Notes: generated by a model not told the origin, from the sequence alone. DNA of 64,000 nt from Polaromonas sp. JS666 (GCF_000013865.1 NC_007949.1:1-64000); one strand, 5' to 3'. Shown: positions 52,021 through 60,690, numbered from the stretch's first letter. Translations and numbers: made by a program.

Positions 52021-52187
52021 TTTTGTCTTTGGTGCGAATGGTACTAGCGGTACTGTAACAATCGAATCGAAACCCAAGCTTCGACTGATCGGGATAAACA
52101 CAAATTTAGCTCCACCTCAGGACACGCCTCAGGCACATGCATTCTTCTCGGTAACACCAGGGGCTTGTATAGATCGCCATGCGTCCC

Positions 52188-53528
52188 TCAATGCGTTTGC
52201 TCCGCATCGGTACGCACCAGGTCCTGGCGGACATTGATACGGCGCATCGCGTCCCGAACCTGCACGATGACGCTGGCCAGCTGCTCGATGCGCTTGGCTT
52301 GTGTCGGCCGCAACGTCTCGTACACGGCGCCTGGCAACTCGCCTACGCGCTGCAACGCTTCGAATTCCTCGTTGAAGTTGCGGTAGATCTTGCGCAGGGT
52401 GTTGAGGTTAGTTTTGGTGCTGAGGCCGACGATCTGCAGCATCAATGGGGCCAGTTCATCGCGCATCCGGGCGAACTGGGCCGGCGCAATGCACAAGGTT
52501 CCGTACATCGTGGTCAGTTCAGCGTTGCTGCGCAGCAGGTGAGCCAGCAAGGTCGCGCCAAGAAACGTTTTCAGGTCGCGCTCACGCTTGCCAAAATGCT
52601 GTGTCCCGTTGTGAGTTCCCCGGGCCACGGCCAGTGCCGCGGACTTTTGCTGGCTCAAGCGATGTTCCGCGCGAGTGATGAGGTTCAATGTCATCATTTC
52701 GCCGCGCTGGCGGGGGCTGAGCTTGCGCTTCCCTGCCAAACCAATCTGCTCTGACGCCCATTCACGCAAATGGGCGGGGGTTGCCAGGTCAATGCGGCCG
52801 CGAAAAGCCGGGCAGTCCTGTGTCGCGATTCGGAACTCGGCAGCCCAGGCCCACCAGCTGTACTGATTGCTGGGGACAGGTGCCTCGCCAGGACGCAGCC
52901 ATTGGCCATAAGTGAACCCCTGCAGCTGCAGGGCGATAGTGCGCATGCGTGTGGACGTGCCGCCGGCGCGGTAGCTGTCAAGCAAGCGGGTCTGCCATTT
53001 CAGCAAATCAGGGCTGCAGTCTGCGTTCAGGTCGTAAGTGCCGTGGTTGGCATGGTGCTGCCGCAATGTCTGGATGAAAAAGGCGTCATCCATGCGGTGG
53101 CCACGGCCGGTTTTATCGGCACGGTACTTCGACAGGTCGATCTTGTGCTTGGCCAACAGGCCGCGGGACTTCTCGCTGAGCTTGTTCTTTTTGTGCATGT
53201 TCACCTGGTAGCAGAACCAGTTTCGCAATCCTCGGTAGTAGGAGGAGTCGGGGGGCAGGGTGACGCCGTTTTCGCTGACCCAGTGCGCGGCCCACTCCCA
53301 TGCGTTGGCGAACTCGGCCGGGACGCCTTGGGAGCTGGTCTGCAAGGCCTTGTTGATGTGCCTGGCCAGCACCGGCGGCAATTCAGCACCAGTTGCGTCC
53401 AGATCCAGCGCATGTGCTGCGCGCTCGGCCGGCGGGCGCGCGCTCAGACTGTCAAAGTTTTTCAGCGCCTGGTCCAGGGCGGCGAATGGTTGTGGTGCGG
53501 ATTTGGCACGCGAGGTAGATGCAGGCAT
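52188..53528 (-). CDS. Protein with three helicase-associated (HA)-like repeats, possible DNA-binding plasmid protein
   Basis: The start at 53528 (MPASTSRAKSAPQPF) follows GGAG. The product has 446 residues. Three segments follow the Trp-centred helicase-associated repeat plan: LRNWFCYQVNMHKKNKLSEK near 120, LLKWQTRLLDSYRAGGTSTR near 200, and LREWASEQIGLAGKRKLSP near 280. HA repeats bind DNA in other proteins. The C-terminal 170 residues are helical. No helicase motor is present. It is divergent from the 54163 gene across 630 bases with marked palindromes, an arrangement that would suit a replication or copy-control gene, but that is speculation. Confidence 0.5.
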   Translation of the reverse strand: MPASTSRAKSAPQPFAALDQALKNFDSLSARPPAERAAHALDLDATGAELPPVLARHINKALQTSSQGVPAEFANAWEWAAHWVSENGVTLPPDSSYYRGLRNWFCYQVNMHKKNKLSEKSRGLLAKHKIDLSKYRADKTGRGHRMDDAFFIQTLRQHHANHGTYDLNADCSPDLLKWQTRLLDSYRAGGTSTRMRTIALQLQGFTYGQWLRPGEAPVPSNQYSWWAWAAEFRIATQDCPAFRGRIDLATPAHLREWASEQIGLAGKRKLSPRQRGEMMTLNLITRAEHRLSQQKSAALAVARGTHNGTQHFGKRERDLKTFLGATLLAHLLRSNAELTTMYGTLCIAPAQFARMRDELAPLMLQIVGLSTKTNLNTLRKIYRNFNEEFEALQRVGELPGAVYETLRPTQAKRIEQLASVIVQVRDAMRRINVRQDLVRTDAEQTH

Positions 53529-53549
53529 GGGAGCTCTCCAGGGTTTAGT

Positions 53550-53604
53550 GAATCGACCGTCGATTCCCAAAGCACTGGCAGGCGTGGGCGTGCCAATGCT
53601 TTGG
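53550..53604. promoter_or_regulatory. Two adjacent palindromes upstream of the HA-repeat gene
   Basis: GAATCGAC-C-GTCGATTC (53550-53566) is a perfect palindrome with one central base. It is followed at once by CCAAAGCAcTGGCA (53567-53580) pairing with TGCCAaTGCTTTGG (53591-53604) with one mismatch. They lie 22-76 bases upstream of the start, fitting operator sites or, if transcribed, a leader hairpin. The ribosome site itself is inside GGAGAGCTCC, which is also self-complementary. Confidence 0.65.
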
Positions 53605-54162
53605 GGATCGGCCCAGGGCAGGGCAGACGTCGCGAACGAAAGGGGAAGGTGGCCAGCAGACGTGGCAATGCGCACGCGAGGAGCCGCGGGGCGCACAAGT
53701 TCAGAAAGAGATACCGACAGACGCACGAAAGCGCGTCAAGACAGACCAAAGATTCAATGAGGGATCAAGTCCGGACCAGAACGGCACGGATGCAATTGGC
53801 GCGATCGTGGAACGCGTTAAATGCTGAGTTGAAGGCGGGCACTGGACCCGCGGACCCTTGCTTGGCGGCCATACGGCCATGGGCAAAAGAACGGGTATGA
53901 GTTTACATCAGCCCGGCACAGGAGCGCAACACCCCCTCAATATCAATCGTTCGATCTACACCAAAGCGGCCATTTTAGGCCCGTTTCAAGCACCGCTAAT
54001 TTTCGACCCTCCCCCACCTTGTTAAGCCTTCCCTTCTTCCTTAATCCCACCTAACACACGGGCCACGGCGCATGCGACAGCGCGAATTCGGCGGTCGAAA
54101 AATACCGGCTTATCAAGGGGGCGGGGGGTTGCAGAAATAATGCCATGGTGTAGATTGAACGA
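53605..54162. other. Long intergenic region between divergent genes
   Basis: About 560 bases without a credible gene. It contains the presumed promoters of the 52188 and 54163 genes. A C/T-rich stretch (54000-54050) and a G-run near 54116-54130 are notable. A replication origin could sit here, but no iteron series or DnaA boxes are evident by eye. Confidence 0.35.
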
Positions 54163-54795
54163 ATGAATAAACAGCGCCACAACCCCTCCGAGCCGCCTCC
54201 GCATCAGCTTGCCGACTGGCTGCACCAGCAGTTTCTGCGCCGTCCAGCGCCGCCGGATTTCCACGGAACAAGCCCCTGGGCTGACTCCAACCTCGCCAGC
54301 GCGCTCACGCGCGCCGTTCTGCCGGCCATCGACTTGACGTTCACGCGCCAGGACGTGGAAAGCGCTCGCATAGGCTCCGCGGTGGACCGCCTGATGTCGC
54401 TAACCGATACGCCGCAGGCCTGCGCCCGGAACCTGAGCCGCCTGCGCCTGGCATTCAGCGGCTACAACCGGGAACCCCACGAAATCGCCCAAATGCGCGA
54501 GATCGCGCACTACTTCCAGGCGATCACCTGCCACTGGCCCTACTGGATGCATTTTTTAAGCCCCCAAGCGGACAACATGGCTACACTGCTGAGCCTGACC
54601 TTCACCCCCCTGATCGTCAAAGTGGACGGACAGCGCGTGAACTCGCACATCGAGCTCTCTGAGCCGGCCATTGCAAACTTCCAGAACATGGCCCGCGCCA
54701 CCATCCACCTGCACAACGCCATGGCCGCGCCCCAGCACATCACCCAAACGATGGGTTCGCAATTGCGCCATGCGCTGTGCATGGTGCTGGCATAG
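54163..54795 (+). CDS. Hypothetical protein (210 aa)
   Basis: The product is soluble, without signal peptide. The first 80 residues have Pro/His-rich and Arg-rich segments (HQLADWLHQQFLRRPAPPD). Residues 95-150 are helical with several aromatic residues (AHYFQAITCHWPYWMHFL). No ribosome site is obvious before the ATG at 54163. It precedes the recombinase-like gene by about 110 bases on the same strand. I do not recognise the family. Context suggests a plasmid-maintenance function. Confidence 0.5.
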   Translation: MNKQRHNPSEPPPHQLADWLHQQFLRRPAPPDFHGTSPWADSNLASALTRAVLPAIDLTFTRQDVESARIGSAVDRLMSLTDTPQACARNLSRLRLAFSGYNREPHEIAQMREIAHYFQAITCHWPYWMHFLSPQADNMATLLSLTFTPLIVKVDGQRVNSHIELSEPAIANFQNMARATIHLHNAMAAPQHITQTMGSQLRHALCMVLA

Positions 54796-54904
54796 TCTCC
54801 GCTGTGGCCACCACCTACCAACTCCCTTCAGAAAACACCGCACGCAAGCGGCAGTGGTTTTTCGCTTCCAACGCGGCGGGCCACTCGGTTACCAAGGAAA
54901 TGCA

Positions 54905-56020
54905 GTGAAAACCACGCCTAAATCAACTCCTCCCGCCGGCGTCCTGCCTTCCGAGCAGGCATTTCATGTTTGGGCAAATGTCCAGAAGGCCCTTGGGGAG
55001 TTGTCAGACGCCTCCATCGGCAAATACAAACCGCTGTGGATGGCCTGGCTCTCTTGGGGCCTTCAACGTGGCATTCCATGGGATGCCATACAGGTCGAGG
55101 ACATCCAGACCTTCTTGCAAGGCTCGGCGCCGGGCCAAGGCGTCTCGCGCCGGCGAGCCATCAATCCCGATCGCATGTCCTCCTACACGCGCCAGCGCTA
55201 CTACCGCCTGCTGAAGGGGGTCTACACCACGGCCAACAAAGTCGAATTGATCAAACACAATCCAGCTCTGGCAATGGATGAGAAGGATCGACCGGCTATT
55301 TCAGAGACTGACCGCCTGTCACAGGTGTTGGAGCCGTTCTTGTTCAGGGAACTGGTGAAGCCCGAAAGGATCAAGGAAATCTTTCCGGAAAAAACAAAAG
55401 CCAACTGGTGGCATGCACGTGACCGGGCCATCATCGCCGTGCTGGTGGAAACCGGTATCACCGTTACCGAGTTGATCGCCCTGCGCGGAATGGATCTTGT
55501 GGAGGCTGCACAGGGTAGGGGAGTTGCCACGCCCAATGTGCAGAAATCCATTTTTGCGACACCCAACGCGGAACTGTTGCTCGATGTCATGCACACCAGT
55601 AGCGAAGTCGGCCGAACACTGTCCATCGGCCCCCAACTGGCGCCTCTTGTGCGCGCCTGGCTGGCATGGCGGCATCGCCTCCTGGTGGAGCGCAGTGCTG
55701 TCACTGAGCCGTTGAGCCGCCGTGACCAGTTCATGGCCACCCATGGTCTGAATGGCCCACTCTTTGTGGCACTCCGCGCCCGGTCCGGCACGGAAATCTT
55801 CCCGCTGATGGACTCCACCAGCGTTTATCACACGGTCAGCCAAGCCCTCAAGCGGCTGCGCCAAATGCAACAACAGGAGAGCCTGACCTACGTTGCCAAA
55901 GGGCCAGCTGTAGTGCGCAACAGCGTGATTCGGCGCTGGATTGATGAGTACGGCCCCGAAGAAGCGGCCGCCATGGCTGGACTCAAAAACATTCTTTCGT
56001 TGCGACTCAAAGCAACTTGA
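54905..56020 (+). CDS. Tyrosine-recombinase-like protein lacking catalytic residues
   Basis: A GTG at 54905 with AAGGAA upstream gives 371 residues. The N-terminal 100 residues resemble a SAM-like core-binding domain (SIGKYKPLWMAWLSWGLQRG). From about 165 the integrase fold is recognisable: ARDRAIIAVLVETGITVTELIALRGMD matches the box around Arg I, but the catalytic Arg is Thr. Near 340 VVRNSVIRRWIDEYGPEEAAAM matches box II but without its His pair, and the chain ends ILSLRLKAT with no catalytic Tyr. It probably binds DNA without cutting it, for example at a plasmid site. Confidence 0.6.
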   Translation: MKTTPKSTPPAGVLPSEQAFHVWANVQKALGELSDASIGKYKPLWMAWLSWGLQRGIPWDAIQVEDIQTFLQGSAPGQGVSRRRAINPDRMSSYTRQRYYRLLKGVYTTANKVELIKHNPALAMDEKDRPAISETDRLSQVLEPFLFRELVKPERIKEIFPEKTKANWWHARDRAIIAVLVETGITVTELIALRGMDLVEAAQGRGVATPNVQKSIFATPNAELLLDVMHTSSEVGRTLSIGPQLAPLVRAWLAWRHRLLVERSAVTEPLSRRDQFMATHGLNGPLFVALRARSGTEIFPLMDSTSVYHTVSQALKRLRQMQQQESLTYVAKGPAVVRNSVIRRWIDEYGPEEAAAMAGLKNILSLRLKAT

Positions 56021-56256
56021 ATCGCATCGGGCGCGGATATTGGCTCGGCGGGCCCGCAGACTCATAACCTCGCGCCGGTTCATTCGCCTTCAGTGCGAGG
56101 AACAGTTGCGCCAGCAGCTTTGCAATGAACGCCTGGCAATCGTTCACCAACTGCCTGCGACATTGCCAGAAATCGCACACGGTAAATCAGCCGTGCACAG
56201 TAAAATACACCTACTTCGCTTCATGCGATTTGCGTGTCGTGTACACGCCGAAACCA

Positions 56257-56328
56257 AACCCGACTGGGGCTCTCCAGTTGGGGGACTCCCTGGTTGGTTA
56301 TTTCCAAATAACTAGAAAGGGAGCAATC
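56257..56328 (+). promoter_or_regulatory. C/G-run leader with masked ribosome site (leader F)
   Basis: AACCC (56257-56261) is followed by GGGG (56266-56269), a CCAGT that pairs with ACTGG (56263-56267/56274-56278), and GGGGG (56280-56284). CTCCC (56286-56290) can pair with GGGAG (56319-56323), enclosing a GTTATTT/AAATAAC hairpin, and hides the ribosome site of the ATG at 56329. Confidence 0.55.
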
Positions 56329-56598
56329 ATGACCATGAAAGCCATCGTTGATGGCTTAATCAATGCACTCAACAAACGACTGGACAGCGAAGCATGGCTT
56401 GAGAATTTTCTCAACTATGCCAACACCTCTTCGACCTTAGGTGCTGTTGTCGCCGGTGCTTTCGGCATAGCTGAAAGCTCGCATATCACTACCGCCATGG
56501 CAGTCGTTATGTTCGTGGTTTTCTACAGAATCAGCCTCGTGCTGAGGATACGCCTGGAAGCCTTGAAAGAGCGCAAAGAGCATGAACTTGCCGGATAG
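56329..56598 (+). CDS. Small membrane protein (89 aa)
   Basis: The start ATG at 56329 has GGGAG six bases upstream. Residues 33-70 contain two hydrophobic segments (TLGAVVAGAFGIAES and TAMAVVMFVVFYRISLVL). The C-terminus is charged (RLEALKERKEHELAG). Phage holin-like or small-inhibitor-like size, but no family is recognised. It is in the group with hairpin leaders. Confidence 0.5.
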   Translation: MTMKAIVDGLINALNKRLDSEAWLENFLNYANTSSTLGAVVAGAFGIAESSHITTAMAVVMFVVFYRISLVLRIRLEALKERKEHELAG

Positions 56599-56731
56599 AT
56601 AGTGAAAGCACTCGTTGCCGAACTGGAAAAAGACGCAGGTTCTGCTTAAAATATAAGCAAGAAATCCACAGGGGTGACAACACCTTTTTGGAGCTGTACC
56701 ATTAAGAAACACAATGATTACAGGAAATACC

Positions 56732-56860
56732 ATGGACCCGATCACCATTGTCCAAATTGCACTTGGCGTAGTGATCGTTGTGGGGATTTTTTTCAGCGTT
56801 TACGTTGCTCGCAAGAACAGGGTATTGCTGGATGAGAATCAAGACTGGTTGAAACACTAG
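56732..56860 (+). CDS. Very small membrane protein (42 aa)
   Basis: MDPITIVQIALGVVIVVGIF and a basic tail VARKNRVLLDENQDWLKH make one membrane helix with a positive-inside tail. AGGAAAT stands about seven bases before the ATG. An ATG at 56714 would add six residues. A 6-bp inverted repeat TGCTTA-AAATA-TAAGCA lies upstream at 56643-56659. Followed by a terminator. Confidence 0.5.
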   Translation: MDPITIVQIALGVVIVVGIFFSVYVARKNRVLLDENQDWLKH

Positions 56861-56892
56861 TCAGCGACCGCAAGGAAAACCATCAGGACAAA

Positions 56893-56916
56893 GAGGGAGC
56901 GTGAGCTCCCTTTTTT
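56893..56916 (+). terminator. Intrinsic terminator
   Basis: GGGAGC (56895-56900) pairs with GCTCCC (56905-56910) around GTGA, followed by six T residues. Confidence 0.85.
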
Positions 56917-56924
56917 CCATCACA

Positions 56925-56984
56925 TTCAACCCATCGGGGCATCTAGCCCCGTAGGGGAAGGTGCCTCCAAATCGGAGAAACACC
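56925..56984 (+). promoter_or_regulatory. C/G-run leader with masked ribosome site (leader D)
   Basis: TTCAACCC (56925-56932), GGGG (56936-56939), CCCC (56947-56950), GGGG (56954-56957), then CTCC (56965-56968) facing GGAG (56974-56977), with GGTG/CACC as an outer clamp (56960-56963/56981-56984). The ATG is at 56985. It begins only nine bases after a terminator, so a promoter must lie within or just before it. Confidence 0.55.
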
Positions 56985-57524
56985 ATGCCCACCACACCTA
57001 CGGTGGAATTCAAGATGCTCGATGTATCCTCCGCGCATCTTTCCCCCCAAACCCGCCAACGCTTGGAGACATTCGATGTCGAGGGCGTTCTGTTCTACCC
57101 TAAAGGCCCCTGGGGCTGGTTCGTGAACGTGCCCGCACGTGAAGACGGATTGGTTGTTGGCGAAGAAGTCCCTACTGACCTCAAAGCTTGCATTCAATTT
57201 GCCCAGACCCTGGAGAAAGAGTGGATCATGTTCGACTGCGACGGTACCGTTATTCAAGACCTGCCGAAATTCAATGATAAAGAAGTGCCATGCTGCGCCA
57301 ATCACCACGCATTGCAGCAGCTCGCGCAGGCCTACGCCCGCCACCTCAGCGTCCGACACAACCGGAAGTTCAAGGCAACGGTCACCAGCAATGGAAAGAT
57401 CAGCGTCAAAGACGACCTGGAAGACGGCATGTTTGCGCTGCTATCAGCAGAATTCGTGCAAACGATTGTGATGCAGCGCCTGCCTGTCATTGAAATGGAC
57501 AAGCTCCAGGCAGTGGCTGCATGA
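56985..57524 (+). CDS. Hypothetical protein (179 aa), possibly DUF5983-like
   Basis: The start is at 56985, eight bases after GGAG; a GTG at 56961 lies inside the leader and is rejected. The opening VEFKMLDVSSAHLSPQTRQR has the form of a family found on plasmids and prophages (DUF5983-like, tentative). FDCDGTVIQDLP near 85 superficially recalls the haloacid-dehalogenase motif DxDGT, but no other HAD motifs follow. It overlaps the next gene by ATGA. Confidence 0.5.
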   Translation: MPTTPTVEFKMLDVSSAHLSPQTRQRLETFDVEGVLFYPKGPWGWFVNVPAREDGLVVGEEVPTDLKACIQFAQTLEKEWIMFDCDGTVIQDLPKFNDKEVPCCANHHALQQLAQAYARHLSVRHNRKFKATVTSNGKISVKDDLEDGMFALLSAEFVQTIVMQRLPVIEMDKLQAVAA

Positions 57525-57793
57525 CTTTGGCAGCAATCAATTCCCTGTCAGTCAATGGACTCTTACTGAGTAGCCTGACACGGGCGCTCTTGATCTCCGA
57601 TGTCGCGGGCTGCGTCCAGCTGGAAGCCGACGACACCGTGCTGATTAAGGTGCTCTGTCCTACCCAGGAAACATGTATCTACCCGCTAGACCTGCAGGCC
57701 GCCCTTGAACAGGCGCGCTCTGAAGGCGCCAGTTGGTTGACGATCAGCAATATGGATGGCCATCTCATTCCCGAAAACGAGACCATCCACTGA
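57521..57793 (+). CDS. Hypothetical protein (90 aa)
   Basis: Its ATG overlaps the stop of the preceding gene (ATGA). The product is a small, acidic, soluble protein with alternating beta-like segments (VQLEADDTVLIKVLC). No family is recognised. The pair is closed by a strong terminator ten bases downstream. Confidence 0.55.
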   Translation: MTLAAINSLSVNGLLLSSLTRALLISDVAGCVQLEADDTVLIKVLCPTQETCIYPLDLQAALEQARSEGASWLTISNMDGHLIPENETIH

Positions 57794-57803
57794 TATCGTA
57801 TGA

Positions 57804-57838
57804 GGGCCCGCACCTGAAAAGGTAGCGGGCTTTTTTTT
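57804..57838 (+). terminator. Intrinsic terminator
   Basis: GCCCGC (57806-57811) pairs with GCGGGC (57825-57830), with an additional ACCT/AGGT extension in the loop, followed by eight T residues. The next 360 bases to the following gene hold no supported feature. Confidence 0.9.
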
Positions 57839-58199
57839 GGCCAAAAAGGGGTCAACGCACGGGTTCTGCGGCGTTGCGCGGGATTAATAAACGCCTGCAG
57901 TCCATAGCATTGGTACGCCAGTGCACGCTCAAATCTTTCGCAATGAATTTCATGCTTCATCGAAACGAAGCCAGTTATCGGAAGCTCCTGCGGAAGCAGG
58001 GCGTAACACTGCGCACCCCGGGTCATCGATTTACTCCGGCCAATTCCCAGGCACAGCTCTAGCGTGTCGCAAAACTAGAAGGCCACCAACGTGCAAATTG
58101 ATGCTGGCCCTGAAGGAAAACCGGGCTCGGGATGGCGCAGCAGCACTGAACCGATGGCCGAGGAGTTATCGAATCTGTAATGCAAAAAGGGAACTCATC

Positions 58200-58817
58200 A
58201 TGCAAACACTCACATCCATCCGCCACGCCCTCGGCACATCACTTGTTGGTATCCTCCTGGCGACCGGTGGCCACGCATTTGCGGCCGGTGCCGGTGCAGC
58301 TTTTATTGACATCTGTGCCAATGGTCAACAGGGGCCACACCCCTACAACTGCGAGTCTGAAACGAATGAATTGGTCAAGCAACGCGTGATCGTGTCCATC
58401 ACACCGGACTCGCAGCATGGCGGTCGGATTGGTGCGTTCTATGTGGGTCTACGCACCGATGGCCAAATCCGCGGCAACTTCACCTCCAAAGGCTGGTCGG
58501 GCTGGAGTGGAGGGCTGTTCGAGCCTGTTGCCCTGTTTGAATCCATGCCGGGAAGCGCCCAACAATATGTGGTTCTTGACGGTGGCCTCTTGTGCCCTCA
58601 AATCGGCGGTGGCACCTCCGAGCTGTGGGCTGGCTATGGCATCCTCAATGACAACGGCGAAGTGATGGTCAAGAACTACAAGAACTATCTGAGCAAGGGC
58701 ATCACATACGAACACCTGGTTCGCACCTATGTTCAACGAGAAATGTCTGAGAGCGAACGCGCGTGGAAAGTTTTGGAAATCACTTGTCCTGTCGGTAACA
58801 GCGCCGGCGACAATTGA
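58200..58817 (+). CDS. Exported hypothetical protein (205 aa)
   Basis: The ATG at 58200 has AAAGGGA upstream. The longer frame from 57921 lacks protein character. A signal peptide MQTLTSIRHALGTSLVGILL continues to AHAFAAG near 30. The mature protein has glycine-rich beta segments (RIGAFYVGLRTDGQIRG, SKGWSGWSGGLFEPV) and four cysteines. In type IV secretion or pilus systems some accessory plasmid proteins look like this, but I cannot assign it. Confidence 0.55.
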   Translation: MQTLTSIRHALGTSLVGILLATGGHAFAAGAGAAFIDICANGQQGPHPYNCESETNELVKQRVIVSITPDSQHGGRIGAFYVGLRTDGQIRGNFTSKGWSGWSGGLFEPVALFESMPGSAQQYVVLDGGLLCPQIGGGTSELWAGYGILNDNGEVMVKNYKNYLSKGITYEHLVRTYVQREMSESERAWKVLEITCPVGNSAGDN

Positions 58818-59034
58818 CGTATTGCCTCGTTCACACCTTTCACTTCAGTTCATGGACCTCTATGGGCTGCTTTCGCGCATAGGTATTGCAGGCTTGGCTG
58901 GCGTCACAGAAGAGATTTATAGTGGCAATCCCGCCACCGGTGTGCCCTCTACAAAAGCGACGTAAGATTCAAGCATGTGCAGCCGTCAGCAGGCTGAAAG
59001 TTTCTGGTGCCAGCGAATTTTTTGAGGACGACTG

Positions 59035-59421
59035 ATGTCTGAAAAGTCTCCAGCCGAGGTCGGCTTTGATTCTGTGGTCATCCGCACCTGGATGGTTGAA
59101 GGTTCTGGCGAGGGTGGGGCCAACCCGCGCTGGTTGTCGAGCTATGCGCTCCGTGGGGCCCCTGCAGTCGACATGCGTGGCCCGGGTGTCGAATCGCAAG
59201 AGGCTGCAATGCTAGCCGCCCTCGATGCGGTCCGGGCGATCGTGCATGCGGACGAATGGAGACGTGTCTTCGAGTGGACTATCTATGACGCCGTCGGAGA
59301 AAAGTCCGATACGTCGTGGGTTTATGGGCGTGGCGCCCAATTGCAGCCGGCCAATGGTCACCGCGATGCGGCGGAGGTGGCCAGGGAAGAGATGGCGAAG
59401 CCCTCACACCACGACAGTTGA
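59035..59421 (+). CDS. Hypothetical protein (128 aa), paired with the next gene
   Basis: ATG at 59035 preceded by GAGGACG. The product is soluble and has no known motif. The C-terminal segment GHRDAAEVAREEMAK reappears in variant form at the end of the next gene, so the two are related in their last 20 residues. They lie six bases apart and are likely translated together. Confidence 0.5.
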   Translation: MSEKSPAEVGFDSVVIRTWMVEGSGEGGANPRWLSSYALRGAPAVDMRGPGVESQEAAMLAALDAVRAIVHADEWRRVFEWTIYDAVGEKSDTSWVYGRGAQLQPANGHRDAAEVAREEMAKPSHHDS

Positions 59422-59426
59422 AAGTG

Positions 59427-59639
59427 ATGAGTGCGATGGGACCCAAAACCGAAACCCATCCCGGCGAGACTCCCGAGATCATCTGGGCGGTGATTTTCGC
59501 CAACGTCTACCTTTCTCTCAGCCAAGGCGAGGGTGACATTCATCACCTTATCGATCTGGGCTACGAACTTTGGCCAATGCACGGCAACCGAGCTGCCGCT
59601 GACGTGGCGAGAGAAGAGTTCGCCAAAGCCAATTCTTGA
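59427..59639 (+). CDS. Hypothetical protein (70 aa)
   Basis: Begins MSAMGPKTETHPGETP and contains IIWAVIFANVYLSLSQGEGD. It ends with GNRAAADVAREEFAK, parallel to the end of the upstream gene. The common tail may be a dimerisation or interaction helix. An ATG inside a short spacer after the previous stop suggests coupling. Unknown function. Confidence 0.45.
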   Translation: MSAMGPKTETHPGETPEIIWAVIFANVYLSLSQGEGDIHHLIDLGYELWPMHGNRAAADVAREEFAKANS

Positions 59640-59832
59640 TTTTTGGGGCCTGCCATCACCCGGATGTGCCCGCGCGGTGGTGTGGGGAGGCAAATGCAAA
59701 CGTCCCGCCAGCGCTGGCAAGGCAAGGGTATTCGGCGGAAGTGACCTGCCTCTGCAGCCCTACCAGAGGAATATCCCCAGTGGGCCGTTCTTCAGGTGAA
59801 TGGCTCATTCAGTCGGCCATTATCTGAAAGCC

Positions 59833-60030
59833 TCACTCTCGAGCATGCGGCGTTTCTCGCAGCGCGTCCCAAAGGAACTGCGTAGGCGAGCTCAACGTCA
59901 CATCGCGTCGGCGGATGAGGTGGACGGCGCGCTGGATGCGCGGCCCCTCGAGCGCGACGCACGCCAGGTGCTCGCCGAATGCCATGGCGAGAGCCGGCAG
60001 CACGGCGACCACGTCGCCTCCTGACGATAT
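59833..60030 (-). pseudogene. Fragment of a LysR-type regulator C-terminus
   Basis: The minus-strand reading GGDVVAVLPALAMAFGEHLA, then RAVHLIRRRDVTLSSPTQFLWDAL matches the end of the LysR substrate-binding domain (a VAVLPALA strand followed by LxRRRDxxLSPAAxxLWDAL). The DNA-binding part and most of the effector domain are absent, and upstream readings are in mixed frames. It is a relic of another insertion. The surrounding 59640-60275 holds no intact gene. Confidence 0.55.
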
Positions 60031-60275
60031 GTTTCTGGCCCTGCTGCACACCAGTGACTGGGCGCACTGCCTGCTGTCACCCGCCGACGACCACGCCCCG
60101 AGCATGGAGTGGCTCGATGTGGTCAAGCGCTGAAGGCGTTCACAGCCGCGTCCGTCTTGGGCATCAACCCTTTTCCCTGCAGCACGGCATTGATGCTGGC
60201 CATGATCTATTCGCATCAGTTGATGCGCTTCAAGCAACTGGTGCCCAGGGCGGCCTGCCCCAAAACAGAGATTGT

Positions 60276-60608
60276 TTAGGACAGGCCAAACTGGACAGCA
60301 GCCATCATTTTGACCAGCTGGAAATTGACCCTCAGAACATCCAGGGGGAGTTCGGGTTTGGTGAGATCCCGCAGGTTCAGCTCGTCCACCATACGGTTCA
60401 GGTGGCCATCGCACTCTTTACCTTCGCCCCAAAGAGACACATCAGAGCGATGGTCCAGCTTGAGTAGCTTCAACTTGAGCAGATCGCGACCTGCAGGGCT
60501 GTCCAGAAGCCAGTGGCGGTTCGGGCCATCAACAGCCATTGCTGGCTCAGGAACGTAGTTCTGGCGAAAGTCTTCTGCGGTCAGCTCTTTATCAACACGA
60601 GTAGTCAT
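60276..60608 (-). CDS. Hypothetical protein (110 aa)
   Basis: The ATG at 60608 has GAGAGG upstream. A good -35-like TTGACG lies about 55 bases further upstream, although the -10 is poor. The product is soluble and has no recognised motif (begins MTTRVDKELTAEDFRQNYV). It is downstream of HU on the same strand but separated from it by a terminator. Confidence 0.5.
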   Translation of the reverse strand: MTTRVDKELTAEDFRQNYVPEPAMAVDGPNRHWLLDSPAGRDLLKLKLLKLDHRSDVSLWGEGKECDGHLNRMVDELNLRDLTKPELPLDVLRVNFQLVKMMAAVQFGLS

Positions 60609-60690
60609 ATGTACCTCTCAATTTGCGTTTGACACGTACAGAATCTCACAGAAACTGCCTACGTCAACCCCCCAAAATGCAACGGGCAAA

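Noticed and set aside
57240..57262. DCDGT in the gene at 56985 as a haloacid-dehalogenase phosphatase motif
   Set aside because: Only this short match is present; the other HAD motifs and the expected fold are not seen.
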